Assembly (NCBI RefSeq): GCF_000332275.1
Contig: NZ_CM001776.1
Span: 1,535,268-1,599,267 of the forward strand
Direction of reading: 5' to 3'
Origin: Synechococcus sp. PCC 7336
GTDB lineage: Bacteria; Cyanobacteriota; Cyanobacteriia; Thermostichales; PCC-7336
DNA: 64,000 bases
Every line of letters starts with the position of its first letter. The first letter of the stretch is position 1. Below are positions 31,963 through 41,227 of this stretch, piece by piece. A model generated the notes under the pieces. That model ran no database searches. It saw only the letters and a list, made by a program, of their open reading frames with translations, and was not told the DNA's origin. The position numbers were made by a program, and so were the translations under genes.

Positions 31963-32777
31963 AGGGCGGAGAGGCGGCGGTGTTGCAGGCTGGGCATTTG
32001 GCGGCGTACCTGCTGCAGGCGAGCGGGGTCGATTTCGGCGATCGCCAATCCGGGCTTTTCTCCGCCAGCGTCGGCCAAGATGACCCCCCACGGATCGACA
32101 ATGGCGGCATGACCGTGGGTCTGGCGGCGCTGATAGTGTCGACCCACCTGAGCGGGGGCGATCGCGTAGCAGGTATTTTCAATCGCCCGTGCCTGCACCA
32201 ACACCTGCCAGTGATCTTTGCCGGTGAAGGCTGTAAAGGCCGCCGGGATCGCCAGCACGTCAGCCCCTTGAGAGGCTAAGGTGCGGTAGAGCTCGGGAAA
32301 GCGAACGTCGTAGCAAACCGAGAGTCCCAACGTGCCCAGCTCTTCTACATAGCAAGATTGAATGTCTTGACCGGGCATGACGGTATTTGACTCGCGGTAG
32401 GTATTGCCATCCGGCAGGTTGACGTCAAATAGATGCACCTTTTGGTAGCGAGCCAGCTCTCGGCCATCGGGGCCGATGAGCGAGGCAGTGTTGAAGACTT
32501 TGTTGTTCTCAGTGGGAACGGGGTAGCCTCCCCCCAAGACATATGCTTGAAATCGCTGTGCCATCTTGCGCAGAAATTCTTCTGCCCGTCGAGCAATTTC
32601 GGGGGCCAACTTCGCTTTCTCGGCTTCATCCCCCATGTAGGCAAAATTTTCGGGCAATGCAATCAGCTTGCATCCTCGTCGTTGAGCTAATTCAATCCAC
32701 TCTTCCGCCTGAATCAGATTCTCTGACAGGTCGGGCTTACTCGTCATTTGAATAGCAGCAGCAAGATAAGGCTTCAT
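31959..32777 (-). CDS. Nit1-like carbon-nitrogen hydrolase (deaminated glutathione amidase type)
   Basis: 272 residues. Nitrilase-superfamily fold with catalytic Glu43 (LIALPENFAYMG), Lys in RYQKVHLFDVNLP and Cys in LGLSVCYDVRFPELYR. The motifs KVHLFDVNLPDG and PAAFTAFTGKDHWQVL are typical of Nit1/YafV-like enzymes that clear deaminated glutathione, a repair reaction. The intact triad implies activity; exact substrate is family inference. Confidence 0.92.
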   Translation of the reverse strand: MKPYLAAAIQMTSKPDLSENLIQAEEWIELAQRRGCKLIALPENFAYMGDEAEKAKLAPEIARRAEEFLRKMAQRFQAYVLGGGYPVPTENNKVFNTASLIGPDGRELARYQKVHLFDVNLPDGNTYRESNTVMPGQDIQSCYVEELGTLGLSVCYDVRFPELYRTLASQGADVLAIPAAFTAFTGKDHWQVLVQARAIENTCYAIAPAQVGRHYQRRQTHGHAAIVDPWGVILADAGGEKPGLAIAEIDPARLQQVRRQMPSLQHRRLSAL

Positions 32778-32870
32778 GCGCGATCGATCGATACCAGTGA
32801 CTACAGATAACCTTTAATGCTAGCAGTCCCGACCTCCAGACAACAGGGCAAATTTTCTTAGTGACGGTTC

Positions 32871-33938
32871 CTACGGCGTGCCTGTGTCCATTACGGTGAC
32901 AGCATTGTCAGGACCGAACGCCACTTGCAGTTCGACCGGAGACAGGCTCTCGTTCAGAGCATCGGGTGCCTCTGGAGCAGATGTATCTTGCTCGACGGAA
33001 TCCGCTGAGGATGGTTCGGGCAAAACAGGCTGGGCGGGGGAGGCCTCGGCAGGCGTAAACGTTTCAAACTCGGCCAGGGGGGTTTCTGCCTGTCGATCGC
33101 CTGCCACCTCGCCTTCAGGTGTGGCAGCCACAATGTTGCCATCGGCATCGACGGTCACTCGATACACCAAGGGCTCGGTTAGATCCTGCGGAGATTGCCA
33201 CTCAGCTTCGAGTTGCTCCTGCAAGCGCGTGGCGATCGTGCTGACCTCTGACTGGTTAGCTTGGCGGGCCAGTCCGTTGGCGGCCACTGCCTCAGATTCC
33301 GGTCGAGACTGGCTGCGATCGCGGCTCTCGGGCACGGTGGGAGCCGTTGCCGCATTTCGATCGGGCAATTCTAATAACTGCTCCGATGCTTCTCGAACGC
33401 TTGCAGTTTGACTCTCGGTGACTTCGCGACCGGAGAGTACCAATGCCCCTACTGCAATGCCGATGGCTGCGATGCCGATGGCTGCAATGCTGGCGGTTTG
33501 GCGATACCAAGCCACCGTTGGAGGCGGGGTTTTGAGGCGATCGAGATGGGGGATCGCCTCTTTAATCTCTCCGAGCGACTCAGCTAGATCGTAGAGCTGA
33601 GTCATGCTCAGGTCTACTTGGCCGATGCCCTCTCCCTGGCGCAGGGTAATGCGGTGGCGCACGGCATCTAGGGGGCGAATGGCGACGCTGCCGCTAAAGG
33701 TGCCTTGAGGCTCGGTCCGCAAGAGACTGGCGAGGTAGTGCTCGATGGTGCTGACCAAATCTTTGAGTAGCTCGATATCGCCGCTAAAGGTTTTGGAGGT
33801 CTCGCCCAGTTGCACCACTAGTTCGCAATTGACGGGAGCCACAAGGCCCGACAATCGATCGGGCTGCTCGGTTTGCCCCCGAACGGAAAGGGTACAGGTG
33901 GTGTGGGCGTAGTTTTGGGTAATGGAGGTGGTTGTGGG
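32871..33938 (-). CDS. DUF4335 family protein with one membrane helix
   Basis: 355 residues from the ATG at 33938 (MPTTTSITQNYAHTTCTLSV); an earlier start at 34022 is less likely. The N-terminal 150 residues are the cyanobacterial DUF4335 domain (TCTLSVRGQT, IELLKDLVSTIEHYLASLL, QVDLSMTQLYDLAESLGEI). One transmembrane helix follows (TASIAAIGIAAIGIAVGALVL). The rest is low-complexity, Glu/Ala/Pro/Ser-rich, ending VAFGPDNAVTVMDTGTP. Downstream of DUF3038 on the same strand, as in many cyanobacteria; the pair's job is unknown. Confidence 0.82.
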   Translation of the reverse strand, partial: PTTTSITQNYAHTTCTLSVRGQTEQPDRLSGLVAPVNCELVVQLGETSKTFSGDIELLKDLVSTIEHYLASLLRTEPQGTFSGSVAIRPLDAVRHRITLRQGEGIGQVDLSMTQLYDLAESLGEIKEAIPHLDRLKTPPPTVAWYRQTASIAAIGIAAIGIAVGALVLSGREVTESQTASVREASEQLLELPDRNAATAPTVPESRDRSQSRPESEAVAANGLARQANQSEVSTIATRLQEQLEAEWQSPQDLTEPLVYRVTVDADGNIVAATPEGEVAGDRQAETPLAEFETFTPAEASPAQPVLPEPSSADSVEQDTSAPEAPDALNESLSPVELQVAFGPDNAVTVMDTGTP

Positions 33939-34018
33939 CATGGCGGTTGAGGCCGATCGCGCAAAAGGACAAGTTACAGATTCATAATGCCGTGGCGGCG
34001 GGGCGACACGGCCTGCAG

Positions 34019-34696
34019 TCAAATTTCTGAAACGGGGAGATCGCCGGTCACCGGAACGGCGGTTTCTGGCGCCGCGTCAGCTTCTGGTTCTGTTTCTCCG
34101 TCGGGCAGTTCCAGTTCGGGACGGGTCAGGAGGGCATTCCACAATCGCTGGGGACCGTATTGGCTGCCGTAGAACAGCAGTTCTACTAAGAGGGTTAGAG
34201 CCAGCTCGGTGATGCTATTTTGAGGTCGCCGATCGCCATCTGCCATGCGATCGCGATAGCCCGCATGGAAGGCATCTAAATAATCGGCGATCGAGGGCTC
34301 TTGCAAGGGGGAGACTTCCTTGGCGATGCACTGCTCCAATTTCGCCATTGTGGTGCGGATTTGGGTGTGATTGTGGCGAGCCAGATAGGCGGCGACCAGC
34401 ACCAGTGCTCGTACTTCCTCGATATCGACTTTTTTGCGTCCGCCAGAGCTTTTGCGTAACGGATTCGCATTGCGCAAGCGCCACAGAGTAACGCGATCGC
34501 CGATCGTCTCTGCCAACCCGAGGGCGCTGGCTGCCGAGAGCATCACTTCCGAGCCTTCGTCGCACAGCGCCTCGATCGCCAGCAAGAGAAAATCTAGGTG
34601 AGCTTTGGTGGTTGCTTCCAATCCCGTGCGGTTATCGGGCAGGCTCAACGCTTTTAGCGCTGCGGCTACCCCCTCTCGACTCTCACCACTCATCAT
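34019..34696 (-). CDS. DUF3038 family protein
   Basis: 225 residues, soluble and mostly helical. Family blocks: LDFLLLAIEALCDEGSEVML, VTLWRLRNANPLRKSSGGRK, and VRALVLVAAYLARHNHTQIR. The acidic C-terminal tail (ELPDGETEPEADAAPETAVP) is variable. It precedes the DUF4335 gene, with which it is linked across cyanobacteria; both lack an assigned function. Two ATG codons in tandem mark the start. Confidence 0.85.
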   Translation of the reverse strand: MMSGESREGVAAALKALSLPDNRTGLEATTKAHLDFLLLAIEALCDEGSEVMLSAASALGLAETIGDRVTLWRLRNANPLRKSSGGRKKVDIEEVRALVLVAAYLARHNHTQIRTTMAKLEQCIAKEVSPLQEPSIADYLDAFHAGYRDRMADGDRRPQNSITELALTLLVELLFYGSQYGPQRLWNALLTRPELELPDGETEPEADAAPETAVPVTGDLPVSEI

Positions 34697-34868
34697 TCGA
34701 CTTACCGCCTCTCAATCGTTGCCGTTGCTGCGATGGATTCCCGAACCAAACGTTTCGCGATCGCATTTGGCCTTGTCTAGGCTACCCAGCAAAGGTCGCC
34801 CCACACAAAAAAGCTTCCAGCGGGCAATGGCCAACTGTCAGCCTATAGCTATCATATCGGGCTGACAC

Positions 34869-35831
34869 CTAAGTCATCGAACCAGCCACAGCCACGTCTA
34901 AATCGCGAAATAAGGGCGTACTCAGATAGCGCTCGCCAAAACTAGGTTGCACCATCACCATCAGCTTGCCCGCATTTTCGGGACGGCGACCCACCTGAAT
35001 GGCCGCCGCTAGAATCGCTCCAGTCGAAATGCCGGAGAGTATCCCTTCTTCGCGGGCGAGCCGACGACTGTAATCGATACTCGTGTCGTCGTCGATCGCA
35101 ATCACTTCGTCAATCACCGAGCGATCGAGAATGTCGGGAATAAATCCCGCCCCAATCCCCTGAATTTTGTGAGAAGCCGGACGCCCGCCACTCAAAACTG
35201 CACTGGCGCTGGGCTCCACCGCCACCACGCGCACGTCGGGCTTGTGCTGCTTGAGGTATCGGCCCACCCCCGTAATCGTACCGCCAGTCCCGACTCCGGC
35301 TACAAAGAGATCGACCGTACCGTCTGTATCCTGCCAAATTTCGGGGCCGGTGGTGCGATAGTGAATGTCGGGGTTGGCAGGATTGGTAAATTGCCCCAGC
35401 ATAATGGCGTTGGGGTTCTGGCGCACGATTTCTTCTGCCTTCCAGATGGCTTCCCCCATACCGCCACCGCCGCGCACTAGCTCCACCCGAGCCCCATAAG
35501 CTTTCAGCAGGAGTCGTCGTTCCACACTCATACTCTCGGGCATGGTGACAATCAGACGGTAACCCTTAGCTGCTGCTGCCATTGCCAAGCCCACCCCCGT
35601 ATTGCCCGAGGTGGGCTCCACCAAGATGGTTTTGCCGGGGGTAATCCGACCGGCCCGTTCGGCGTCTTCGATCATGCTGACCGCAATTCGATCTTTGACG
35701 GAAGCAGCGGGATTGAAGCTTTCTAGCTTCACCACAAGGCGCGCTCGACAGCCTTCCGACTGGGGGATGCGGTTGAGCTGGACGAGGGGAGTGCGCCCGA
35801 TCGATTGAGTAATGTTCTGGGCAATGTTCAT
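34869..35831 (-). CDS. cysK: Cysteine synthase (O-acetylserine sulfhydrylase)
   Basis: 320 residues. PLP enzyme that makes cysteine from O-acetylserine and sulfide. PLP Lys in [19 protein letters not shown]; substrate loop [18 protein letters not shown]; phosphate-binding [16 protein letters not shown]; ends with the catalytic-site [15 protein letters not shown] and [11 protein letters not shown] segments. Length and motif set match CysK rather than cystathionine synthase. Same strand as def and the pterin dehydratase gene upstream; only 24 bases separate it from def. Confidence 0.96.
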   Translation of the reverse strand: MNIAQNITQSIGRTPLVQLNRIPQSEGCRARLVVKLESFNPAASVKDRIAVSMIEDAERAGRITPGKTILVEPTSGNTGVGLAMAAAAKGYRLIVTMPESMSVERRLLLKAYGARVELVRGGGGMGEAIWKAEEIVRQNPNAIMLGQFTNPANPDIHYRTTGPEIWQDTDGTVDLFVAGVGTGGTITGVGRYLKQHKPDVRVVAVEPSASAVLSGGRPASHKIQGIGAGFIPDILDRSVIDEVIAIDDDTSIDYSRRLAREEGILSGISTGAILAAAIQVGRRPENAGKLMVMVQPSFGERYLSTPLFRDLDVAVAGSMT

Positions 35832-35855
35832 GGGCGTGGGCGTTAAGAAATAAAG

Positions 35856-36401
35856 TTAGACTGCGCTTGTGGTGCTGGCGGGCGATCGCAGGCGATCGAT
35901 GAAGAGAATGCCGTTGAGATGGTCGATTTCGTGTTGCAAGACGCGGGCCAGAAACCCGCTGGCAGTGAATTCAACCCGATCGCCGTCAGAATTGTACGCC
36001 GAGAGGCGAACCCAGTCAGGCCGCCATATTTCCCCTCGGCGATCGGGCACGCTCAGACAGCCTTCCGTAAAGCTGCAGGTTTGGGCGGAATCATCCACAA
36101 TCTCGGGATTGAGCCAAATCTGCAGAGCAATATCGGGGGCTTCGGGATAGCGGGGGTTGTTGTGGCATTCGACGGCGATCGCCCGCAGGGAGCGACCCAC
36201 TTGAGGCGCTGCTAGACCGACGCCATGGTGCGATCGTAAAGTATCGACTAGATCGACTAAAAATGCCTGAAACTCTGGGATAGAAATCATCTCCTGCGCC
36301 ACGGGCTGCGCCACTTGACGCAGGATCGGGTCGCCAATTTCGAGAACACTCAAGCAAGCCACGAGCAGTACTTCGCCAGCGGAGAGGGAACGACTTCTCA
36401 A
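35856..36401 (-). CDS. def: Peptide deformylase
   Basis: 181 residues. Removes the formyl group from new N-termini. All three motifs are intact: GVGLAAPQVGRSLR (motif 1), EGCLSVPDRRGEI with the metal Cys (motif 2) and LQHEIDHLNGILF with the two metal His and catalytic Glu (motif 3). The first 15 residues are variable and a later start is possible. Confidence 0.95.
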   Translation of the reverse strand: MRSRSLSAGEVLLVACLSVLEIGDPILRQVAQPVAQEMISIPEFQAFLVDLVDTLRSHHGVGLAAPQVGRSLRAIAVECHNNPRYPEAPDIALQIWLNPEIVDDSAQTCSFTEGCLSVPDRRGEIWRPDWVRLSAYNSDGDRVEFTASGFLARVLQHEIDHLNGILFIDRLRSPASTTSAV

Positions 36402-36431
36402 TCCTAGCTTCCCAGCTTGCCATCCCCGACA

Positions 36432-36722
36432 CTAGCCAGCCAGTTCGTCCATCTTGGCAGCCAACTCGAAGTCTAGATTGGAGATCCCTCCGACATCGTG
36501 GGTGGTCAGATCCACCACTACTTTGTTGTAAACATTGAACCATTCGGGATGGTGGCCCATTGCTTCTGCCACGAGGGCAGCACTACTCATCCAGCCAAAG
36601 GCTTCGACAAAACTACCAAAGCGATATTCCTTATGCAGCTTGCCGTCTTCGATCGTCCACAAAGAGAGTCGGTCCAACCCGGACTGGATCTCGTGATTAC
36701 TCAATTTTGTTGCGCTAGCCAT
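36432..36722 (-). CDS. phhB: Pterin-4a-carbinolamine dehydratase
   Basis: 96 residues, the usual length. Small PCD/DCoH fold: [20 protein letters not shown], then [22 protein letters not shown] with the active-site His pair, [20 protein letters not shown] and [13 protein letters not shown]. Recycles oxidised pterin cofactors; in cyanobacteria without aromatic hydroxylase its use is less clear. Start of a minus-strand run phhB-def-cysK. Confidence 0.94.
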   Translation of the reverse strand: MASATKLSNHEIQSGLDRLSLWTIEDGKLHKEYRFGSFVEAFGWMSSAALVAEAMGHHPEWFNVYNKVVVDLTTHDVGGISNLDFELAAKMDELAG

Positions 36723-37169
36723 AGGAGCATCCTCTCGTCGACCGCTTCAGTATGCACCCTCAAATACCGGTTCGGTCAACTGGCACGATTGTCCCAATCG
36801 CAGCACGATCGCCCCTTCACCTCCAGCGAGGAACCCGCAAGCAATTGAGATAATCTTGCAGAACAATACAAATGCCGAATTCCCTCCAATATTAAGAAGT
36901 CATTAAAGGTCGAAACGAAAGAATTTACATTCCAACCAATTTCTAAACATTCTGTCGATCCCCGCAAAGATGACATAGCGTAATAAATAGGACATTATGA
37001 ATTGTCCAGTTTTGTTGGCTCCAGCGATTGATACTGTCTAGTCATTTGATGCCCTCTAGTCATTGATGTCGCCTGTCGATTTCTATTATCTATCAGAGCC
37101 AGCTAACCCATAACTTCGCCAAACCAACACTTTTCTGACGTCACCGCTTGCACTTAAGGCAATATCACA
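36723..37169. other. Divergent AT-rich intergenic region
   Basis: Between phhB (minus) and the GH57 gene (plus); expected to hold both promoters. TCTAGTCATT recurs twice near 37040-37065. No coding or RNA gene recognised. The GH57 start has a weak AAGG RBS. Confidence 0.4.
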
Positions 37170-39749
37170 ATGCATTCAGTTCACGATCGTTCGGACCGAG
37201 GCGGAGCCCTCGCCTTTTTAGGCGCCGAAGCGGCTCCCGAGCAGGCTTCTCGCGTCGGACATGCTGCCTACGTCACCATTCACGGTCACTTTTATCAACC
37301 CCCCCGCGAAAACCCCTATTTAGATGACATCGAGCCCCAGCCGGGGGCAGCTCCCTACGAGAACTGGAACGAGCGCATTCTGGCCGAGTGCTACCGCCCC
37401 AATGCCTTTGCCCGCATTTTGGACGAGCGGGGACAAGTGGTCCAAATCGTCAATAATTACGAATATCTCAGCTTTAACCTCGGCCCAACCTTGATGTCGT
37501 GGCTAGAGCGTCACGATGTTGAGGTCTACCGTCGAATTTTGGCTGCCGATCGCAACAGTGCTCGCCGTCTCGACGGCCACGGCAATGCGATCGCCCAACC
37601 TTACAATCACGTTATTTTGCCTCTAGCCAACGAGCGGGATCGGCACACCCAAATCCGCTGGGGCATCGCCGATTTCGTCAAGCGGTTCCAACGGCGACCC
37701 GAAGGCATGTGGCTGCCCGAAGCGGCGATCGATCTGCCCACAGTGGCAGCCCTCGTGGAGGAGGGAATTCAATTTGCGATTCTCGCTCCCAGTCAGGCTC
37801 AGCGATGCCGACCGATGGGCAGCAACGATTCCGAATGGCACGAAGTGAGCAATAGCCAAATCGACCCGACGCAACCCTACCGCTGCTTTTTGCCAGCGGA
37901 CGATCCCTCGCAGCCACAGCGCTATCTCGATATCTTTTTCTATGACGGTCCTGTCTCGCGGGATATGGGCTTTAACGATGTGGTGGATAGCAGCCACCAG
38001 CTCGTCGGCCGCCTCGCCCAATGCTTGCAAGATCGCGGCGATCGCCCCCAACTAATCCATTGCGCCACCGATGGCGAAACCTTCGGCCACCACAAGCGGG
38101 ATAAAGAACGGACGCTAGCTTTTGCCTTTGCCTACGGCTTGCCGCAGGCCGGGTTAAGCATTACCAACTACGGCCACTACCTCAGCCAACATCCTCCCAC
38201 CTGGGAAGTGCAACTCAAGCCCGTGACCGCTTGGAGTTGTGCCCACGGCGTCGGTCGCTGGGAACGGGATTGTGGCTGTGCCAGCGAATCGGGCTTGCAC
38301 CAAAAGTGGCGGCAGCCGCTGCGGCAGGCACTCAACTGGTTGCGCGATCGCCTCGGAGAGGTTTACGAATCGAAGGTATCTACTTATCTGCGCGATCCCT
38401 GGGCAGCCCGCGATGCCTACATCGATGTCATTCTCGATCGCACCCCCAAACAAATCGATCGGTTTTTGCAAGCCCACCGCAGTCGCGAACTGCGGGCCAA
38501 CGAAGTGGTGGATGTGTTGCGACTGTTAGAAATGCAGCGCAACAGTCAACTGATGTTCACCAGTTGCGGCTGGTTTTTTGAAGAGCTCTCGCGCCCAGAA
38601 GGGGTACAGATCTTGCGCTATGCGGCGCGGGCGATCGAGCTGGCTGGAGATGCCGCCAGTATCGATCTCGAAACGGAGTTTCTAGAACGCCTGCAACAGG
38701 CTCCCAGCAATTGCGAGGAGTATGGCGATGGGGCTGAAATCTACCGACAGCGAGTGCTATCGGCCATTGTTTCCCCTCGGCGAATCGCGGCTCACTATGC
38801 CATTAAGTCGCTGTTTAGCTCGTTTTCTCGGGAAGCTCAGATTTATAGCTACACCGTCGAGCAGTTGGATGCAGATGTTCCCCATCGCGCCACAATTGGC
38901 GGCGATACGCTGGCGCTCGGCCGCTTGCTGGTGAAATCCAGCATTACGCAAGAGTCACACGACTTAATCTATGGGGTCTTGCATCTGGGGGGCTGGGATT
39001 TCCATTGCTGCATACAGCCGTTCCCCGGCCAGCGGCGATACGAAGATATTCAAGCCCGCTTGTTTGGCTGTCTCGACCATCGCGCCCAAGCGGCGATCGC
39101 CCTACAGTCGGAATTCGGACGCGAGTATTACACCCTCGACAGCTTGATCTCCCGCGATCGCCACGAGATTATGCGCATGTTGACCCATTCCACCCTCGGT
39201 CACCTCAATCGCCTCTATCGCAAGATCTATCAAGATAACTACCGCGTACTGCTGGCTTTCCGTCGCGACGACTTGCCCGTCCCAATCGAGTTGCAAGCCG
39301 CCGCCAGCATGACCCTCAACCAGCGTCTGGCGCTGTTGATGGAGTCGCTCGAACGAAATCCCGAGCGGGGTCATATGCTCCAGCAGCTCCAGCAAGTCGT
39401 CACAGAAGCTGAGGAGTTAGGCTGTTCGCTCCAGTTGGAGGAGGCAACCGCCAGCCTCAATCGACTGCTGCGGCAGCAGTTATGGCATATCCTCCACGCT
39501 CGCGAATTGGCGGCTACGGCTCAGCCCTTGCTCCAGCTCGATTGCTATCTCAATGTGGTTGAGATTTTGCGGGCCCCAATCGACGTCGATCGCGCTCAGG
39601 AAATGTATCTCGCCTGCTTGAGCCAGCATGCTGTGGCTGCCACCCAAACGGGGGCGAGCGTGCCGCTGTCGGGGTTGTTGGCCCTCGGCAATCGCCTACA
39701 CATCAATGTCAACACCTGTTTAGAACGCTGGGTTCAGCAGGTTTCCTAA
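37170..39749 (+). CDS. GH57-type glycoside hydrolase with DUF3536
   Basis: 859 residues. N-terminal GH57 catalytic barrel: VTIHGHFYQPPRENPYLDDI, NWNERILAECYRPNAFARIL, FNLGPTLMSWLERH, then RPEGMWLPEAAID and the HCATDGETFGHH segment. The C-terminal half is DUF3536 (e.g. SRDRHEIMRMLTHSTLGHLN), long and helical. Related cyanobacterial proteins are annotated as alpha-amylase/alpha-mannosidase-like; the true substrate is unknown. Likely glycogen or other alpha-glucan turnover. Single gene. Confidence 0.9.
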   Translation: MHSVHDRSDRGGALAFLGAEAAPEQASRVGHAAYVTIHGHFYQPPRENPYLDDIEPQPGAAPYENWNERILAECYRPNAFARILDERGQVVQIVNNYEYLSFNLGPTLMSWLERHDVEVYRRILAADRNSARRLDGHGNAIAQPYNHVILPLANERDRHTQIRWGIADFVKRFQRRPEGMWLPEAAIDLPTVAALVEEGIQFAILAPSQAQRCRPMGSNDSEWHEVSNSQIDPTQPYRCFLPADDPSQPQRYLDIFFYDGPVSRDMGFNDVVDSSHQLVGRLAQCLQDRGDRPQLIHCATDGETFGHHKRDKERTLAFAFAYGLPQAGLSITNYGHYLSQHPPTWEVQLKPVTAWSCAHGVGRWERDCGCASESGLHQKWRQPLRQALNWLRDRLGEVYESKVSTYLRDPWAARDAYIDVILDRTPKQIDRFLQAHRSRELRANEVVDVLRLLEMQRNSQLMFTSCGWFFEELSRPEGVQILRYAARAIELAGDAASIDLETEFLERLQQAPSNCEEYGDGAEIYRQRVLSAIVSPRRIAAHYAIKSLFSSFSREAQIYSYTVEQLDADVPHRATIGGDTLALGRLLVKSSITQESHDLIYGVLHLGGWDFHCCIQPFPGQRRYEDIQARLFGCLDHRAQAAIALQSEFGREYYTLDSLISRDRHEIMRMLTHSTLGHLNRLYRKIYQDNYRVLLAFRRDDLPVPIELQAAASMTLNQRLALLMESLERNPERGHMLQQLQQVVTEAEELGCSLQLEEATASLNRLLRQQLWHILHARELAATAQPLLQLDCYLNVVEILRAPIDVDRAQEMYLACLSQHAVAATQTGASVPLSGLLALGNRLHINVNTCLERWVQQVS

Positions 39750-40083
39750 AGAGTCTCCCCTCTGTGTTTTCAAACCAGTTGGCAATCTGCGCAAGTTCCT
39801 CCATCTCCCGAACGTATTTGAGGGGGTTGGGGGAACTTAAGGCTAGGTTGGGCGAGTGTGCGAGCGGGCTGTAGCTCTCCTGCTGCCCCTAGACTCAAGT
39901 GTTCGGCGGCAATGGCAATTTTGATTCTGCCGCGATGCGCACTGTTATTCCGGGCAGAATGGTGTTGAACTATGAAGGAATGATTAAAACTAATGGCAAG
40001 GTTCAGTGGCTTTGTCCGTCGTCTGCTGCTGGCCAAATTTCTTCACTCTTCAAGTCACGCCTCAATTGCCGCTGGAGTCTCCC
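39750..40083. other. Intergenic region before the AbrB-type gene
   Basis: No gene or repeat recognised. The promoter for 40084 should be here; the start has TCTCCC rather than a clear purine-rich RBS. Confidence 0.35.
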
Positions 40084-40590
40084 ATGAATTACCTTTGGAC
40101 CGTGCTACTCGCCCTAGTAGGAAGTGCGATCGCCGTCAAACTTCGCATTCCGGCAGGGGCTTTAGTGGGCTCGTTATTGGCCGTGGGCTGCGCGAACGCA
40201 CTGAATGTGTTTTCGGTTCCCACTCCCCCGCAAGGAACCAAATTTATCCTACAGGTGGGATTGGGGATTCTATTGGGGGCCACCATTACGAGCGATGCGC
40301 TAGCAGGGTTGAGAGATCTGTGGCGACCTGCGCTCCTCTGCACCTCCATTACGCTTGTAGCCGGAATTGCCTCTGGTTTGGCGATCTCTCGCTGGCTGGG
40401 CTTAGAGCGGCTGACGGCATTACTCGGCTCTGCGCCAGGGGGCATGTCGGATATGAGTCTCATTGCCTTAGATATGGGGGCACAGGGGCCGACCGTCGTA
40501 CTCATGCACTTGACCCGCATGGTTAGCGTGATTGTCGTTGTCCCCATTGTGGTCAAACTGGCAGTGCGTTGGGGCAGTCCGTTAGGGTAA
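40084..40590 (+). CDS. AbrB-type membrane protein, single-repeat form
   Basis: 168 residues from the ATG at 40084 (MNYLWTVLLALVGSAIAVKL). Five or so transmembrane helices; GTKFILQVGLGILLGATITS and the APGGMSDMSLIALDMGAQGP motif identify the AbrB duplication family (sometimes called ammonia-monooxygenase-like). Full members have two such repeats (about 350 residues); this one has a single repeat, common in cyanobacteria, and may work as a dimer. Substrate unknown. Confidence 0.82.
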   Translation: MNYLWTVLLALVGSAIAVKLRIPAGALVGSLLAVGCANALNVFSVPTPPQGTKFILQVGLGILLGATITSDALAGLRDLWRPALLCTSITLVAGIASGLAISRWLGLERLTALLGSAPGGMSDMSLIALDMGAQGPTVVLMHLTRMVSVIVVVPIVVKLAVRWGSPLG

Positions 40591-40682
40591 TTGTTGACTA
40601 ATGCTGAAGCCCGCAAAGCCTTTCCCTTAGAAGTCGTTGGCCGTTGCCGAGAGAATTGCTAGATACGGCAACTCTAACGGTC

Positions 40683-41147
40683 TCAGGTCAACTCTTTCAG
40701 CAGGCCCGCACAGGCATCCAATAATAAGTCCACTACATAGCGAAACCCTGCATCTCCTCCGTAATAGGGATCGGGCACTTCGCGATCGCTGTAATGGCTG
40801 CAATAGCTGCAGATCGGCTCGACCTTTTCGGCATAGCGACCGTCAACATCCCAGCGCAGGATATCGCGGTAGTTTTCTCGGTCCATCGCTAAGATGAGGT
40901 CGAACTGTTCGAAATCAGTCTTGTCGAACTGTCGGGCTCGCCCAGACAGGTGAATCCCTCGGGCAAGGGCGGCCTGTTGCATGCGGCGATCGGGGGGGGA
41001 GCCGATATGGTAGCTGGACGTTCCGGCTGAGTCGCAGGCAATGTGGTCGGAGAGGTTCGCTTCTGTCACTAGATGGCGCATAACGCCTTCTGCGGTGGGC
41101 GATCGACAAATATTGCCGAGACAAACGAAGAGCAGTTGGGTGGGCAT
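40683..41147 (-). CDS. Low-molecular-weight protein-tyrosine phosphatase
   Basis: 154 residues from the ATG at 41147 (MPTQLLFVCLGNICRSPTAE). The P-loop C-x5-R is complete (Cys9, Arg15) and the general-acid Asp lies in REVPDPYYGGDAGF. Dephosphorylates Tyr-phosphoproteins; in bacteria often linked to exopolysaccharide control, though no kinase is adjacent here. The seven-codon upstream extension is unlikely to be translated. Confidence 0.93.
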   Translation of the reverse strand: MPTQLLFVCLGNICRSPTAEGVMRHLVTEANLSDHIACDSAGTSSYHIGSPPDRRMQQAALARGIHLSGRARQFDKTDFEQFDLILAMDRENYRDILRWDVDGRYAEKVEPICSYCSHYSDREVPDPYYGGDAGFRYVVDLLLDACAGLLKELT

Positions 41148-41227
41148 GGCTGGGCCGAAGCGGGACACGACGGTTGAAATTGTATCGCAGCAAGGGCTGA
41201 GGGCGCAGTCTAAGCGGCGGGACGGGG